In this document: positions 12,132 through 23,079 of the stretch, piece by piece
How positions within the stretch are numbered: the first letter of the stretch is position 1
Layout of the letters: the number at the start of each line of letters is the position of its first letter
Assembly: GCF_000276665.1 (NCBI RefSeq)
Contig: NW_004955437.1
Coordinates: 3,000,385 to 3,064,384, forward strand
DNA length: 64,000 bases
Direction: 5' to 3'
From: Chinchilla lanigera
Lineage: Eukaryota; Chordata; Mammalia; Rodentia; Chinchillidae
Position numbers and translations under genes: made by a program
The notes under the pieces: model-generated
What the model was told of the DNA's origin: nothing
Databases searched by the model: none
The model's input: the letters and a program-made list of their open reading frames with translations, nothing else

Positions 12132-12269
12132 ACATTTCATCAGAAGCCCTGCTGCTAGTCATGTTTTTCACACCATTGAGCTAAAGGGACCATGGAGAAC
12201 CACAGCTTTCAAACATACCAAAGAGCAAAGCTTGGTCCATGTTCCCAGCCAGCCAGCCAGCCAGGTTTG

Positions 12270-12437
12270 TTTGGTTTTTATTTTTTGTTTTTTTTTTGTG
12301 GGTTTTTTATGGCTTTCTGAGACAGGAAGATTTTGAGATTTTGCTGTGTAGCCCAGGCTGGCCTCAAACCTGCAGCGATCCTCCTGCCTCAACCTTCCAA
12401 GTGCTGGGATTACAGGCGTGCACCGCCACACCTGGCT
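12270..12437 (-). mobile_element. B1 SINE (antisense)
   Basis: A T-rich head is followed by TGTGTAGCCCAGGCTGGCCT and TGCTGGGATTACAGGCGTGC. It sits just after a (CCAG)n run. Confidence 0.88.
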
Positions 12438-12735
12438 TGACAGGTTTCAAAAGAGACCTGGAGAAGAAAAGTCACAGGCCTGGGAATACAACTCAGGCCT
12501 CTCAGATCCTGGTCCAGCCCTTGTTTTATTTCTGATTACTGTGGGTCTGTCTGTCTGTCTGGACTGAGGTCATCAGGAATCTGCTTTCCCTCATCTGTGC
12601 TTCCTCCCGAGGAGAGCACGGTGATCTCTGAAACAGCCACATGCCTGGTGGACATGCAGAGCCTCTGTGCTCACCAACAGAGACAGCTGGAGGGGCCCCA
12701 CTCCTAGAGGAGTAGAGAAGAAAATAGAGCAAGCC

Positions 12736-12885
12736 AGCTGGGTGTGGTGGTGCACACCTGTAACCTCAGCACTTGGGAGGCTGAGGCAGGAGGATCACAG
12801 CAAGCTTGAGGCCAGCCTGTGCTACATAGTGAGTTCAAAGCCGGTTTGAACTATACAGTGAGACCCTATCTCAAGAAGAAAGCAG
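12736..12885 (+). mobile_element. B1 SINE (sense, with internal duplication)
   Basis: It starts AGCTGGGTGTGGTGGTGCAC and has the two-copy middle typical of B1 (GCTACATAGTGAGTTC, then ACTATACAGTGAGACCC). It ends A-rich. Confidence 0.88.
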
Positions 12886-13293
12886 AGAAGCCTGGGAGCC
12901 GGGCCTGAAGACGGATTTGAGCAGGGAACCCTTCCTGGGACCTGTGCTGTGCAGCCCCTCATCGGATGGGCAGGGGTGCTGGGACATGCAGGTGTTAAGT
13001 GTATCACTCGAAAACCCGCGAGAACCCTGTGCACTGTGCCGTAATTAAGATGCAGCGCGGAGGAGCCCTGCTTCAGCGCTCACAGTGTAAAAGGAAAGGG
13101 AGCACCCAGAGTAAAGGAGGGTGAGGCTGATGGAGCTAGAAGTGAGTGCGCCACCGAGTCCTGTGCAGCAGAGCAGTTGGGAGCGTGGCCGCGGGGTGTG
13201 TGAGCATCAGCTTTTCTCCCAGAAGGGCAGACACCGCCCACCCCTCCAGGAGGGCTGAGGGTGGCAACGTGTGGCACCCCTCCAATCACAGAA

Positions 13294-13434
13294 AATTTTT
13301 GTTTTTGAGATGACTCCGTAGTCCAGGTTGACCTTGAACTCACCATGTAGCCCAGGCTGGGCTCAAAACTTGCTATCTTCCCGCCTCAGCCTCCCAGGTG
13401 CTCAGATTACAGGCCCAGGCCACCACGCTCGTCT
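13294..13434 (-). mobile_element. B1 SINE (antisense)
   Basis: GTAGTCCAGGTTGACCTTGA, GTAGCCCAGGCTGGGCTC and CGCCTCAGCCTCCCAGGTGC show both halves of the B1 internal duplication. Confidence 0.85.
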
Positions 13435-13587
13435 TGTGTCTCTGCCTTTTCTGTCTACTTTTCTTTAAGCTGGCAAAGGCCCACATCTCCTTCATTGCTC
13501 ACCTCAGGGGTTGCCTCTCCTGGGCAACCTTCTTATTCATGCTGATACTTCCTTTTCTGTTTACCCTATGTTTGGTGTCTGTCTCCT

Positions 13588-13650
13588 TCCCTCCCCTCCT
13601 CCCCTCCCCTCCCCTCCCCTCTTCTCTCTTCTTTCCTTTTCTTTCTCCTG
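13588..13650. repeat. CCCCT-rich low-complexity tract
   Basis: CTCCC and CCCCT units followed by TTTCTTT runs lie immediately 5' of an antisense B1-ID element. Confidence 0.85.
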
Positions 13651-13819
13651 TACTGGAATTTGAACCCAGGGCTTTCATACCGAGCTGCGTTCCCCAGCCC
13701 TTTTGAGACAGGGTCTCACTAAGTTACTAGGTTGCCTAGGCTGTGCTCAGATTTGCAATCCTCCTGCCTCAGCCTCCCAGAGTGCTGAGATTACAGCCAT
13801 ACACCACCATGCCGAGCTT
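13645..13819 (-). mobile_element. B1-ID composite SINE (antisense)
   Basis: GGAATTTGAACCCAGGGC (ID end) is joined to GAGACAGGGTCTCACTAAGT and a B1 tail GAGTGCTGAGATTACAG. Confidence 0.82.
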
Positions 13820-14217
13820 GAGCTATACCTTTCTTGAAGCATCTGTTACTTCTTGCCTTCTAATTATTTCTGAATACAGGGGCCTCTCCCAACAGCTGGT
13901 GAGCCCCCTGAGGCAGGCTTGGTGCCTCCGTCTTTATGTCACCTGGGTGTCCCCTGAGGCACATCTGGTACCTGCTCACTGATGAAATTTTTAGGGCCTG
14001 TCTCAGTTTCTCTCCAGTCCTCCTCCATATTCTTTTCTGGCCCTTCCTTCTGCCGTCAGGACTTGCAGGGATGATAAAGGCAGTGGGTACTTGTGAACTG
14101 CGTTATATCTTCAGGCCACTTCATGCTCCGTGTCTTTGAGGACCCGTGCGACAGACCTGTGCGGACTGGAAAAGGCGTGGGTCTCGAGTGAGCAGAGTTG
14201 TGACGGGCCCTTGCAGG

Positions 14218-14392
14218 CAGATAATAACAGTTGCTCACATCCGCTGAGAGCTGGCCTTACCCAGCGTGGCTCTAAATGCTTTACAAGCACAGTGTAATTC
14301 TCACAGTTATCCTATGAAATAAGTGCCATTGTTAAGGCCCCAGCATTACAGGTGAGAAGAATTACAGCATTACAGTGAAACAGAGTAATGTT
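14218..14392 (-). mobile_element. MIR SINE (antisense, degraded)
   Basis: GATAATAACAGTTGCTCACA, CTAAATGCTTTACAAGCAC and TTCTCACAGTTATCCTATGA match the antisense MIR core. Confidence 0.6.
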
Positions 14393-15151
14393 AAGATGTC
14401 TCTTCATCGCGCATTAAATTGTTCGTGCCTGTCCCTAAAAGCCATGTGTCCAATTGCAGAAGAAACCACCCATCAAGTAGTTCTTCTCCCGCTCTGCGGT
14501 GTGCTGGGAAGCTCAGCTTAGCCTCCAATACAGTTTTCTGGGGAGAGAACAGCAGCCTGTTAAGGTTCTGAGGTTCTTAGACCTTGACGAGCCTCTCAGA
14601 TGCTGAGATCTCTGCTTGGGAGCCCCCTTCAGGACCTCTCGCAGCCGTCATGGATGGGCATCGTGGTTTCGGTGATGGGTTCGCGCCTCGGCGAGTCTCC
14701 CTCCCCGTGTAGCCCCTTCCTCCCTAAGCTTCCATTTCTTCTTCCTGCCCACTTCCTCCCCCGGCATCATGTTAGCGAGCTCTTGGCATCCGCCCCTCTT
14801 TCTCCATTGATGACCGGCATGAATGGTGGCTGTGTGACAGGCCCTCGTTGTCAGCGCCCACAGCAGCAGTCAGAACATTCTCTGTGGCCTGGGCCCCAAG
14901 ACCCACCCAGGCAAGGCCAGCCAGGCAGACTCCCACTTCTGGGCTGTGGTGTTTTTCTTCTGTTGTTGGGCCTCCCCCACCCACCCCAGCCCCCAGCCCC
15001 AGATTGTTGACGAAGAAGCTGGAAGCTGATGGAAAAGAGAAGCCTGTGGTCCTGTTGCCAATGTCCTCCTCTTATATTCATTGTGGTTAGAGGAAAGTGG
15101 AACCTGGAATCAGGGTCTGCAGACAGTTGGTCATTGGAGAGTAGTCCCAGA

Positions 15152-15342
15152 GGTGAAGCCACATGCCTGTAATCCCAGCACTCTGGGAGGCTGAGGCAGG
15201 AGGATCACAAGTTCAAGGCCAGCAATACCCGTACTCAAAATTAAAAAATAAAAAGGGCTGGGGATGTAGTTCAGGGCAAAGGCCCTGGGTTCACCCCTTA
15301 GTACCATCAAAAAAAAGGAAAAAAAAAAAACAAAAAAAAAAA
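15152..15342 (+). mobile_element. B1-ID composite SINE (sense)
   Basis: CATGCCTGTAATCCCAGCAC, then GGGCTGGGGATGTAGTTCAG and an A-rich tail. Confidence 0.85.
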
Positions 15343-15556
15343 CGCTATATATTTTGCAATAGTGGCAAATTTCACAGCCTGGTGGACTCTTCCCTCAACT
15401 AGTCTGAGGAGGAGCTGCTCCCATTGGTGGTCGGTCACGTTACTTTCTTTGTGGCCCATCATGCAGCACCAGCCAGCAGCTTTGTTCTGGCCACCAGTTG
15501 CTGTGTATTAGTTTTACAGTAGTGGGAGCTGCACCCCTCGCAGCAGCGACATCGCT

Positions 15557-15588
15557 CTCCTCCTCCTCCTCCTCCTCCTCCTCCTCCT
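15557..15588. repeat. (CTC)n trinucleotide repeat
   Basis: About ten CTC units lie in intron 1. Confidence 0.9.
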
Positions 15589-16278
15589 TCTGAGATAGGG
15601 TGTCTCTAAGTCGCTGGGCGCTGTGCCCACCCTGCCAGTTGTTAGAGGCGATGTGTGTAGCTGTGAAGCCATGGCTCCCTGGCCCCGTCAGCTGTCTGGA
15701 ACAGGCGCTCAGCGTCTCCCTCCTGGAGGTGATTCAGGGTGCTCGCTGCCTGTACCTTGCTCTCAGCCTGACCTTTGGGACGTGGGATGTACGGGTTGGG
15801 GGTGTGAGAGTTCCAAAGCGGTCAGAGGTAGAGGAGGCAGCAAAGTTCACGCGCTTGGCTTTTGCGGCTAAGCAGTCAGAAGCGAAGGCCCCACCCCCGA
15901 CCCCTCTGCAGACCCGAGAGCAGGGCTGCACAGTGGCACCCTGAACTCTGCAGTGCGGAGTGGGTGGGGCCTGGAAAGAGCTGGGCTCTAGAGTACCAGG
16001 TGACCCTGTGCCGCTCATCCTGTTCCCTCTGCTTCTGAAGGAGCTTCGGGAAGGGGCCTGGGCTTCGCAGTGGTGATGAAGGAGACCAGGCCACGCAGAC
16101 AGCAGCAGGAGAGGCACCAGGTGGGAAGGGGGGCTCTGTCTTTTGAGAGCGATGAGTTTGCCTCTGCCACATGGCAGGCACTGGGGGTCTTACCACTGTC
16201 ACAGCATTAAAGGGGGTTTAAGGAGTGTGCAGTCCAATCCACTGTTTCAGGTGTGCAGGCCCAAAAGAGATACAGGCA

Positions 16279-16369
16279 CCAGCCAGGAATATAGCTGAGT
16301 GGCACAGCACCTGCCTGGCAAGCGTGAGGTCCTGAGTTCGATTCCTAGTGTAAAAAAAAAAAAAAAAAA
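16279..16369 (+). mobile_element. ID SINE (sense, tRNA-derived)
   Basis: This is a stand-alone ID element with pol III box A-like (TAGCTGAGTGGC) and box B-like (GAGTTCGATTC) motifs, ending in an 18-bp A tail closed by G. Confidence 0.85.
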
Positions 16370-16375
16370 GGCAGC

Positions 16376-16460
16376 AGTGCCCAGGCTACACAGCTATAGA
16401 GCAGTACAGCTGGGACCAGAGCCTGATCTCTGGCTCTGACTCCAGGGTCAGAGTCTTCTC
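16376..16460 (-). mobile_element. MIR fragment (antisense)
   Basis: GGCTACACAGCTATAGAGCA and ACCAGAGCCTGATCTCTGGC follow the antisense MIR middle. This is a short relic. Confidence 0.4.
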
Positions 16461-16524
16461 CCTGGACAAACCACTGTAGAGCTGTGGGGCCTTAGATTCC
16501 TTATCTGTAAAAATACTTGAGCTC

Positions 16525-16655
16525 AGCCAGACATAGTGGCGCATGCTTGTAATGCCAGCATTCTGGAAGCTGAAGCAGGAGGATCACCATGAGTTCAAGG
16601 CCAGCCTGTACTACAAAGCGAGATCCTGTCTAAAAAAAATAAAAATAAAAATATA
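16525..16655 (+). mobile_element. B1 SINE (sense)
   Basis: AGCCAGACATAGTGGCGCAT, AGTTCAAGGCCAGCCTGTAC, then an AAAAATAAAAAT tail. Confidence 0.85.
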
Positions 16656-17890
16656 TATGTGTTTGAACCTGACCCTCTTGGTTCTAAGATTCTCTGATCT
16701 CATGAGTAGCTTTGGGCGCTGTGGGAAGGTGGGAAATGGTGTGATGGATCTATGCAGATGCAAGTGATAGAGAAAGGAGTTTGGCTGTTAGCTTTGGAAC
16801 CCACCTTAGTGCAGGTGCCTACCCTGGCGATGTGGGTGAAAGTGTAATGGGACTGAGTTCGTGGGGGAAGCCCCAAGAAGCCCCAGGGTGTCCCAGTGCC
16901 GTGCTGACGTCAGGCCCTAGTTCCGCCGATTATTTATGCTGCTTTGGAGCAGAGGTTTTTGGGTGTAAAGTAGTCGCTGGCCTCTTGAGCCAGCAGTGTC
17001 AGATTTCTAGGATGTTAGCAAAGTCTCCAGAGACAGCACATGGCTCCTGGCGGTGACAAACTAGACCATTTCTTTTTCTGTAGATCAACTAAGGTTAAAC
17101 TTAAACAAATACGAGCAGCTGGGAGGCTTTGGCAGGAGTGAGATGTGCATAGTCTTTAGAAAAAAAAAGTTGGAGAAGTAAAAGAAAAGTCTGTGCTCCC
17201 CGAGGAAGGAAGGATGAGGCGTGGAGCTCCGAGCGGCCCGCTGGAAGGAAGGAAGCAGTTACTTCTCTGCCCTTGTGTTTTGCACTTTCAGTTAAGGAAT
17301 TCCAGAAGTTGCAGGTTGGGGATCATGACCTCTGTTTTTTTTCTGTCGCCTGCTTGCCAGAGGAAGGGCGGGCAGTGCTCTAAATAACACTTTGGCCTTT
17401 ATGGAAATGCATCAGATGTTCCAAGAGCCAGGCTCGCCTGCCGCTGCTTGCTCCCTGGCGCCCGCCGCCGAGCTCCCTGGCTTTCCCTCTCTCCGTCCCT
17501 CTGTTTTGCTCCACATACCCGCACCCTGTCCTGCTCGGGTCCTTTGTAGGATGTAGTTAGTTAGCACTTCCCCTCGCCTTATATAGCAAGGGCTGGTCGT
17601 TAATGTTAACAGAACTCTTAATGGCGGGGAGGACTGCCAGCTAGCATTAATCAGGCCAGTGTTTGGAATTTCATAAATGCTCTGACTTGGGCACAAACTG
17701 AGCATTTAGAACAGTGTGAAACTGTTTTCTTCCTCCCCTCTCTTCTTCTCTCCCTCTGTCCCCTCCCCAGACTGTCCAGCTTCTCTCTCTTCCGTCTTTG
17801 AATTCTTCTGCTCTGCCGTATGCTCACTGCAGTGGAACTTTGTTGATTTTTGCCACGTTTAATTTTTTATTTCTCTCTGTCCACTCCAAG

Positions 17891-18480
17891 ACCACAGGCA
17901 AAGCAGCGGCAGCCGGAGCCAGGACTCTGTGGAGGGGCAGGACGGGCAGGTCCCCGAGCAGTTCTCAGGTCTCCTCCACGGCTCCTCCCCGGTGTGCGAG
18001 GTGGGGCAGGACCCTTTCCAGCTGCTGTCTGCCACGGGCCAGAGCCATCCGGACGGGTCCCCGCAGCAGGGCGCCTGCCACGAAGCCAGCATGCAGCTGG
18101 AGGAGGCGGGTGTGCACACTCCCGGAGTCGCCCAGCCCAGCAGCCTGGACCAGAGCAAGAGAACAGGCTACCCAGCAGGCCTGCCCTCTGCCAACAGCCG
18201 ATCGCACCCCGAAACTTTGACTCACACCGCGCCCCCGCACCCTGCTGGTGCCGAGGAAGAAGGAGAGCGGAGCGGGGCCAGAAGCCGAGCCCCTCCCACC
18301 AGCAAACCCAAAGCTGAGCTCAAACTCAGCCGCAGTCTGTCCAAGTCTGACTCTGATCTCCTGACCTGCTCACCCACGGAGGACGCCACGATGGGGAGCC
18401 GGAGCGAGTCTTTGTCCAACTGTAGCATCGGGAAGAAGAGGCTGGAGAAGTCGCCCTCCTTTGCCTCGGAGTGGGATGAG
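17891..18480 (+). CDS. ANKS1A: ANKS1A exon e2 (large Ser/Pro-rich linker)
   Basis: This 590-nt exon is the largest in the window. With the G carried over from e1 it encodes 197 residues, starting [13 protein letters not shown] and ending FASEWDE at a codon boundary. The acceptor is tctctgtccactccaag and the donor is gtaagc. The sequence is low in hydrophobics and rich in Ser, Pro, Gly and Gln, so it should be a disordered linker between the ankyrin region and SAM1. The C-terminal third carries clustered basophilic and proline-directed phosphorylation candidates such as [17 protein letters not shown] and KSPSF. These match the region of human ANKS1A where such motifs are conserved. A consensus CRE (TGACGTCA) lies 12 bp into the following intron. 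Confidence 0.96.
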
Positions 18481-18491
18481 GTAAGCCTGCA

Positions 18492-18499
18492 TGACGTCA
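18492..18499. promoter_or_regulatory. Consensus CRE (TGACGTCA) 12 bp inside intron 2
   Basis: A perfect palindromic CREB/ATF site lies just after the donor of exon e2. Three others occur at 16905-16912, 37431-37438 and 58142-58149. Occupancy is unknown. Confidence 0.4.
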
Positions 18500-19649
18500 C
18501 TGAGAGAGAGAGGGGCTGGCTACAGCCCCCCACGGCGCCCCATTCCAGGGCCAGCATCTGTGGCGTTGACTTGGTTCCTCGGCCTGTTTGTGCCCATGGG
18601 GAGGGAGGGAAGCCCCAGGTAGCTGGGGTCCAGAGGACAGACCCACAGCTGATTAAGCAGAGTGGGGAGGCCCCAGCAGAGCAGGGCTGAGAGAGGGCCA
18701 GTTCCTAGAAATGACAGGCTGCTTGGAGCCATTCAGAGCCCATCTGCCCCAGGAGGGGAGCATGCACAGCCTGGAGATGCGGGGAAGGCCCGGGGTACTT
18801 CCTGTGCACGCTTTGGAAAGAAGGAATGCCCAGGAGTAGCACAGATTGAGGGCAGAGACACGGAGCGGGGCTGGGGAGAAGCTGCTGGAAGGGGTCGGAG
18901 GGGGCTTGTCTATTCCGGCACCGCCGTGATTATCCTTGCTGTGTCCCCTGGAAGGCCAAGTGCCTCTCCCCACAGACGTGCCTGCCCATCCCACATTCCC
19001 AGGCTGCCAAGTTGGAGGGCTGGGCCCTTGTGAAGGATTGGCAGCCTCACCACTGTTACAGAGTAGCTGGAAATGCGCGGCAGGCTGTCTCAGCGACCTG
19101 TGGCATTCTGACTGTGCAGAAGAATGCACTCCTGAAAGATGGGCAAACGCTGGTGTGTTAACCTGCTGCTCTCACCAGCCCCTTGCCAGGCACGCTGTCT
19201 GTTTCCCAGCAGTGGTCTCGGAGACGGAGCTAGCTCTCTGCAATGAGGGGTGCGCACAGCTGCTGCGTCCACTTGAGCATTCTGCAGGCCGCAGGCCCTA
19301 CCCAGCCCGATGTGGGCTGCAGCTGTGAGGTTCTGCAGAGCACAGCCAGTCCCGTCCCGTCCCGTGGGGAACAGGGCGGGGACAACTCCTTCAAGCTGTT
19401 ATCTCCAGGTGGGGGGAGGGTTGGGACCCTGCTTAGTCAGAGACAGGGGAACCTGCTTCGTAGCTTAGAAACAAAGTCTCAGGGAACCCATACCAGAGCC
19501 CTGGCCGCCAGTGAAGAATCTCAGAGTGAGGGGTTCTTGGGGCCCCAAGGGGAAACTGCACATAAGTATGTGTGTTTGTTGGAATGTATTTTTCAAAACA
19601 AAGTTTTAGTAATTTATAGTTAAATGTAGGCAGTTTAAAAGGAGAATGC

Positions 19650-19826
19650 AAGCTGGTGTGGTGGCACATGTCTGTGATCCCAGCTAGGAGGGAGGCAGAG
19701 GCAGGAGGGTCTCGAGTTCAAGACCAGCCTAGGCAATTTAGTGAGACCCAATCTCAAAAGGGGGCCGGGGTGTAGCTCAGTGGTAGAGTGCCTGCCTGAC
19801 ACACCCTGGATTTGCGCCCAGCTGCC
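19650..19826 (+). mobile_element. B1-ID composite SINE (sense)
   Basis: AGCTGGTGTGGTGGCACATG is followed by GCCGGGGTGTAGCTCAGTGG and TAGAGTGCCTGCCTG. Confidence 0.85.
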
Positions 19827-20421
19827 AGCAAGGTGCAGGATGGAAATGAGCATGCGCTCTGCATTGGGAGGAGAGGGGAGTGGAAGGTAGGGGAGTGGAG
19901 AAGGGGCGGCCAGGGGCTTCAGGAAAGATGGATGTGGGCTTGGACACAGGACTGAAGAAATGATTACTGTTGTGATTCAGACCAGACGGGAACTCCCGGG
20001 ACCAGGAGCACGCGGTGCAGCGCAGCAAACATGGGCAAGGCGCGGAGCCGGGCCAGCACGGTGCCCTTGGTTCCTGTGCAGGGCGGGGTGTGGAGAGGGG
20101 AGAAGAGACCCGGAGCGCAGCGAGAGGACCTTGAGCAGCGGGCCCAGTCGGTCTGACCTGCTGTCCGGGCAGCACCCCAGTCCCCGGATCCGGGAAGGCA
20201 GCTTCCTGCCCTAGAGCGGCGCCTTCTCCCGAGCGTGCCCGAGTGTGCGCGCTGCGGGCCAGTTGTGCTCAGTGAGTCTCCACAGTGGTCCGGCTGCGGG
20301 CCAGCCAGTCTGATGGGCCGGGTTTCTGTCTCTTCCTGGAGAGGAGACGAAACCACTGAGGCGAAGCCCACCTAGCTGAAGGGGACCTTGTGGCCTCATC
20401 AGCCAGTTTCCCTTTGCAGCG

Positions 20422-20492
20422 GTTTTTGGTTTTTTTCCAGTACTGGTTATCAAACACAGAGCCGCTCTACCGCTGAGCTACATCGCTCTTTC
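20422..20492 (-). mobile_element. ID SINE (antisense)
   Basis: T-rich head, CCAGTACTGGTTATCAAACA, then GCTCTACCGCTGAGCTACAT. Confidence 0.75.
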
Positions 20493-20538
20493 CATCTGTG
20501 TCGGAAACATCGGCAGGACCCTTTGTGTAACCTTTAGC

Positions 20539-20604
20539 TTTTCTTTTTTTTTTTTTTTTCTGTTGGGGATTGAACCCAGGGCCTGGGTGGTGCTAGGCAC
20601 ATGT
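20539..20604 (-). mobile_element. ID SINE fragment (antisense)
   Basis: A poly-T run is followed by GTTGGGGATTGAACCCAGGG and GGTGCTAGGCACATG. Confidence 0.72.
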
Positions 20605-20989
20605 GAGACATGGTATAGATGGCTTTTGTGGGTCTTTCTCTCTAAAGAGGGCCTTCACACGTGTCTCCTTCAGGGACCAGCCCTGAACTCAGCTTTGGCA
20701 GCTTCTCCTAGAACAGGCCTTGGCTAATGGCCACACCCCATCCTGGCCTGACCAGTGCCTGAAGGCTGCCTTGCCATATCCTGTGCTTGCTGATTTTTCC
20801 TCTTTAACCTTCGGTCCCCAGGAGGTGGGGAAAGCTGTGCCCAAGGAGCCCAGCTCAGCTCCTCACTGCAAGGCCTGGAGAGGGAGAGGAAGGCGGCCGT
20901 GGCGGCCACGATCCTAGCGCAGTGCGGTCCCGGTGAGTCTGGCAGGTGCTCGGAGAAGGCAGGGCCAGGGTCCTGCTTTAAGCATTCAG

Positions 20990-21140
20990 ACAGGCTCCTT
21001 AAGCCTAAGTTGTCATCCTTATTTGTGAAACAGGCAGCCAGATCTGTTTGGGGGTGTTTACCAGTGAGAGACATGGAAGTACCTAGCACAGTCGCTGGAA
21101 TACATGAGGTGTCAGCTAAATGGCAGCTGATAATACTCTG
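20990..21140 (+). mobile_element. MIR SINE fragment (sense)
   Basis: TGTCATCCTTATTTGTGAAA, GAAGTACCTAGCACAGTCGC and ATACATGAGGTGTCAGCTAA follow the sense MIR 3' half. Confidence 0.45.
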
Positions 21141-21211
21141 CCTGTGGCTGGAGCTTTGGAGAATGGGACCAAGGCATGCGGGGGCTTCTGACCTATGGGA
21201 AGAACTTATTG

Positions 21212-21514
21212 TTGGTTTTTTTGTTTGAGACAGGGTCTCACTATGGCCAGGCATGGTGGTGCACGCCTGTAATCCCAGTACTCGGGAGGCTGAAGCAAGA
21301 GGATCGTTGTGAGTTCGAGACCAGCCTGGGCTACAAAGTGAGAGCAAGGCCAGCCTGAACTGCCTATTGCATAGCAAGACCCTATCTCAAAAAGACCAAG
21401 GGAAAGAAAAAGGGTCTCACTATGTAGCCCAGGCTGGCTTTGAACTTGTAGTGCTCCTCCTGACTCAGCCTCTCCAGTGCTGGGATTACAGGCGTGCAAC
21501 ACCACACCTGGCTT
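21212..21514 (-). mobile_element. B1 SINE (antisense), interrupted host element
   Basis: The left part is 21212-21245 (TTTGAGACAGGGTCTCACTA) and the right part 21411-21514 (TGTAGCCCAGGCTGGCTTTG, TGGGATTACAGGCGTGCAAC). A sense B1 sits between them. Confidence 0.9.
21246..21410 (+). mobile_element. B1 SINE (sense) nested in an antisense B1, 14-bp TSD
   Basis: It starts GCCAGGCATGGTGGTGCACG and ends A-rich. The flanking perfect repeats AGGGTCTCACTATG at 21232-21245 and 21411-21424 are the target-site duplication of the older B1 sequence. Confidence 0.93.
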
Positions 21515-22777
21515 AGAGAAGAGCACTTTGTAGTGGCTTGGGATTTGCTGGTGGCTGAGTGCCTGGGAAGTCCTATTTGGTCTTCCTTCATGACCCTGCC
21601 TTATCCAAGATGGAAGAGACCACCTAGCCAGGAAAATCAGACAGGCTGTGCCCCAGTTGGTCTCAGAAATTAATGTGCCCAAGAGGAAGAGAGAGTTTGG
21701 AGAGAAATGTGCAGCCCTTTCTACTGTTTATTTTCCAAGCATGCTCTTCTGCACAGCGGGAAGCATGGCTATTTGGTTGGTTGGTTGGGGCGATGGTCTC
21801 TAGTTGAGTATGCATGGTATGAATTTGAGACCTCAGAACACTGTCCTGGTTAAGTAAAGTAAACCTCGGAGAGCAGATTCATGTTTTCTATTGTTTTGGT
21901 AACAAAGAAGCAATAGAGCTTGCCTTTAGAGAAGCTCGGCCTAAGAGCTCTGCCTCCAGGCTCTAACAGGGCTTTGAGCACTTCATGTTGTCTTGATCCC
22001 TGGGGCACAGAAGAAATTACACTGAGAAACTGCATAAATGAACCTTTTTGTATAGATAAGGGGTGGGGGAAATCAGCTGCTGTCCTCTGTGCGTGGTACT
22101 TCTGGGCTTGTATTTGACACGTATCCAAGTTTGGAGTCTTAGTGTGTTTACTGATTTACATTTGCTTTTCTGACCTAAGCAGTGCACTTTGTGGATATCT
22201 TAACCGTGGCAGTGCTAGTAAGATCTGGACTCAGATCTCCACTGCCCCATGTGTGGCTTTCTCAGGTGGCAGATGGCTTGTTGTTTAAATGTCTCCATCC
22301 TGCAGGTGCTGTACCGGCTATTTTCACCTGCCTGCAGGCCGACTCCCTCCCCTGCCCTGCCTGCAACCTGCATGGTGAGGCGTGCAGGAGGACCATGTCC
22401 CTCCACTGAAGGCCACTTCTCCTGAGAGGGTCTCCCTACAGCTGTCCTGACCTGATTCTACAAGACAGCTCTGCCCTGTCCCCTCCCAGGTTGGGGCTCC
22501 CCCAGCACCAGCTCCTGTCCCTGTCACCCTCCTGCACCCTATGCAAAGCTGCCTCCATCAGAAGCTGGGTTCTTATGCCCCTTCAGATGCCCACTTGGAA
22601 TGGGCCTGCCTTTTCCTCTGGGGATCCAGCAAGTTGGCAATATAATCAGCATTTTAGCTGATTATCAGAATCTCCTTAAATATATTTTCCTCCCAACTCC
22701 TGTACACTTAGACCCACCCAGTTATACATGCGCGCACCCACAGCACCAGCACTTAACATCTGAATGAAAGGCTTTGT

Positions 22778-23079
22778 GGCGCCCCTCAGTGCCTGTGCGG
22801 GACTGGTCCCAGGACCAGCCCTGCAGCGCCCAAGCCTGCAGGTACCCGAGTCCCGCAACATTGCTTATGAGCCGCACGCCCTCCTGTACACTTTAACTCA
22901 GCTCTAGATGCCTAGTGCAACAGAAATGGTACGGACATCACTGTCTTCTTGTATAGTTCAGGTAATGACAAGAAGTCAGTTCCAATAAAGATGTGATTTT
23001 TTTTTCCCCAAAATTCTTCAGTCAGCAGTTGGTTGAACCTGCAGATGGGGGACCCTCGGATATGGAGGGCTGACTGTAA
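22778..23079 (+). mobile_element. MER2 DNA transposon (Tc1/mariner-Tigger type MITE), near full length
   Basis: Landmarks in order: GACTGGTCCCAGGACCAGCC, CCTCCTGTACACTTTAACTC, GGTAATGACAAGAAGTCAG, GTTGGTTGAACCTGCAGATG and the terminal GGAGGGCTGACTGTA. This is the MER2 layout as I remember it. It is non-autonomous, carries no transposase and is old in mammals. Confidence 0.75.

Larger units (their letters stand above)
4217..17890 (+). other. Intron 1 of the window (13.7 kb, phase 1)
   Basis: This is a GT-AG intron. It holds an antisense L1 3' end (about 5105-6315), a CT repeat (6715-6755), a dense cluster of SINEs at 7.1-8.5 kb, an LTR-like fragment (about 7340-7620) and SINEs at 12.2-16.7 kb. 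MIR relics lie near 11.9, 14.2 and 16.4 kb. The stretch 9630-11270 reads like a diverged ancient interspersed repeat that I cannot name. 17410-17890 is repeat-free and may be conserved regulatory DNA. No extra exon is recognised. Confidence 0.8.
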
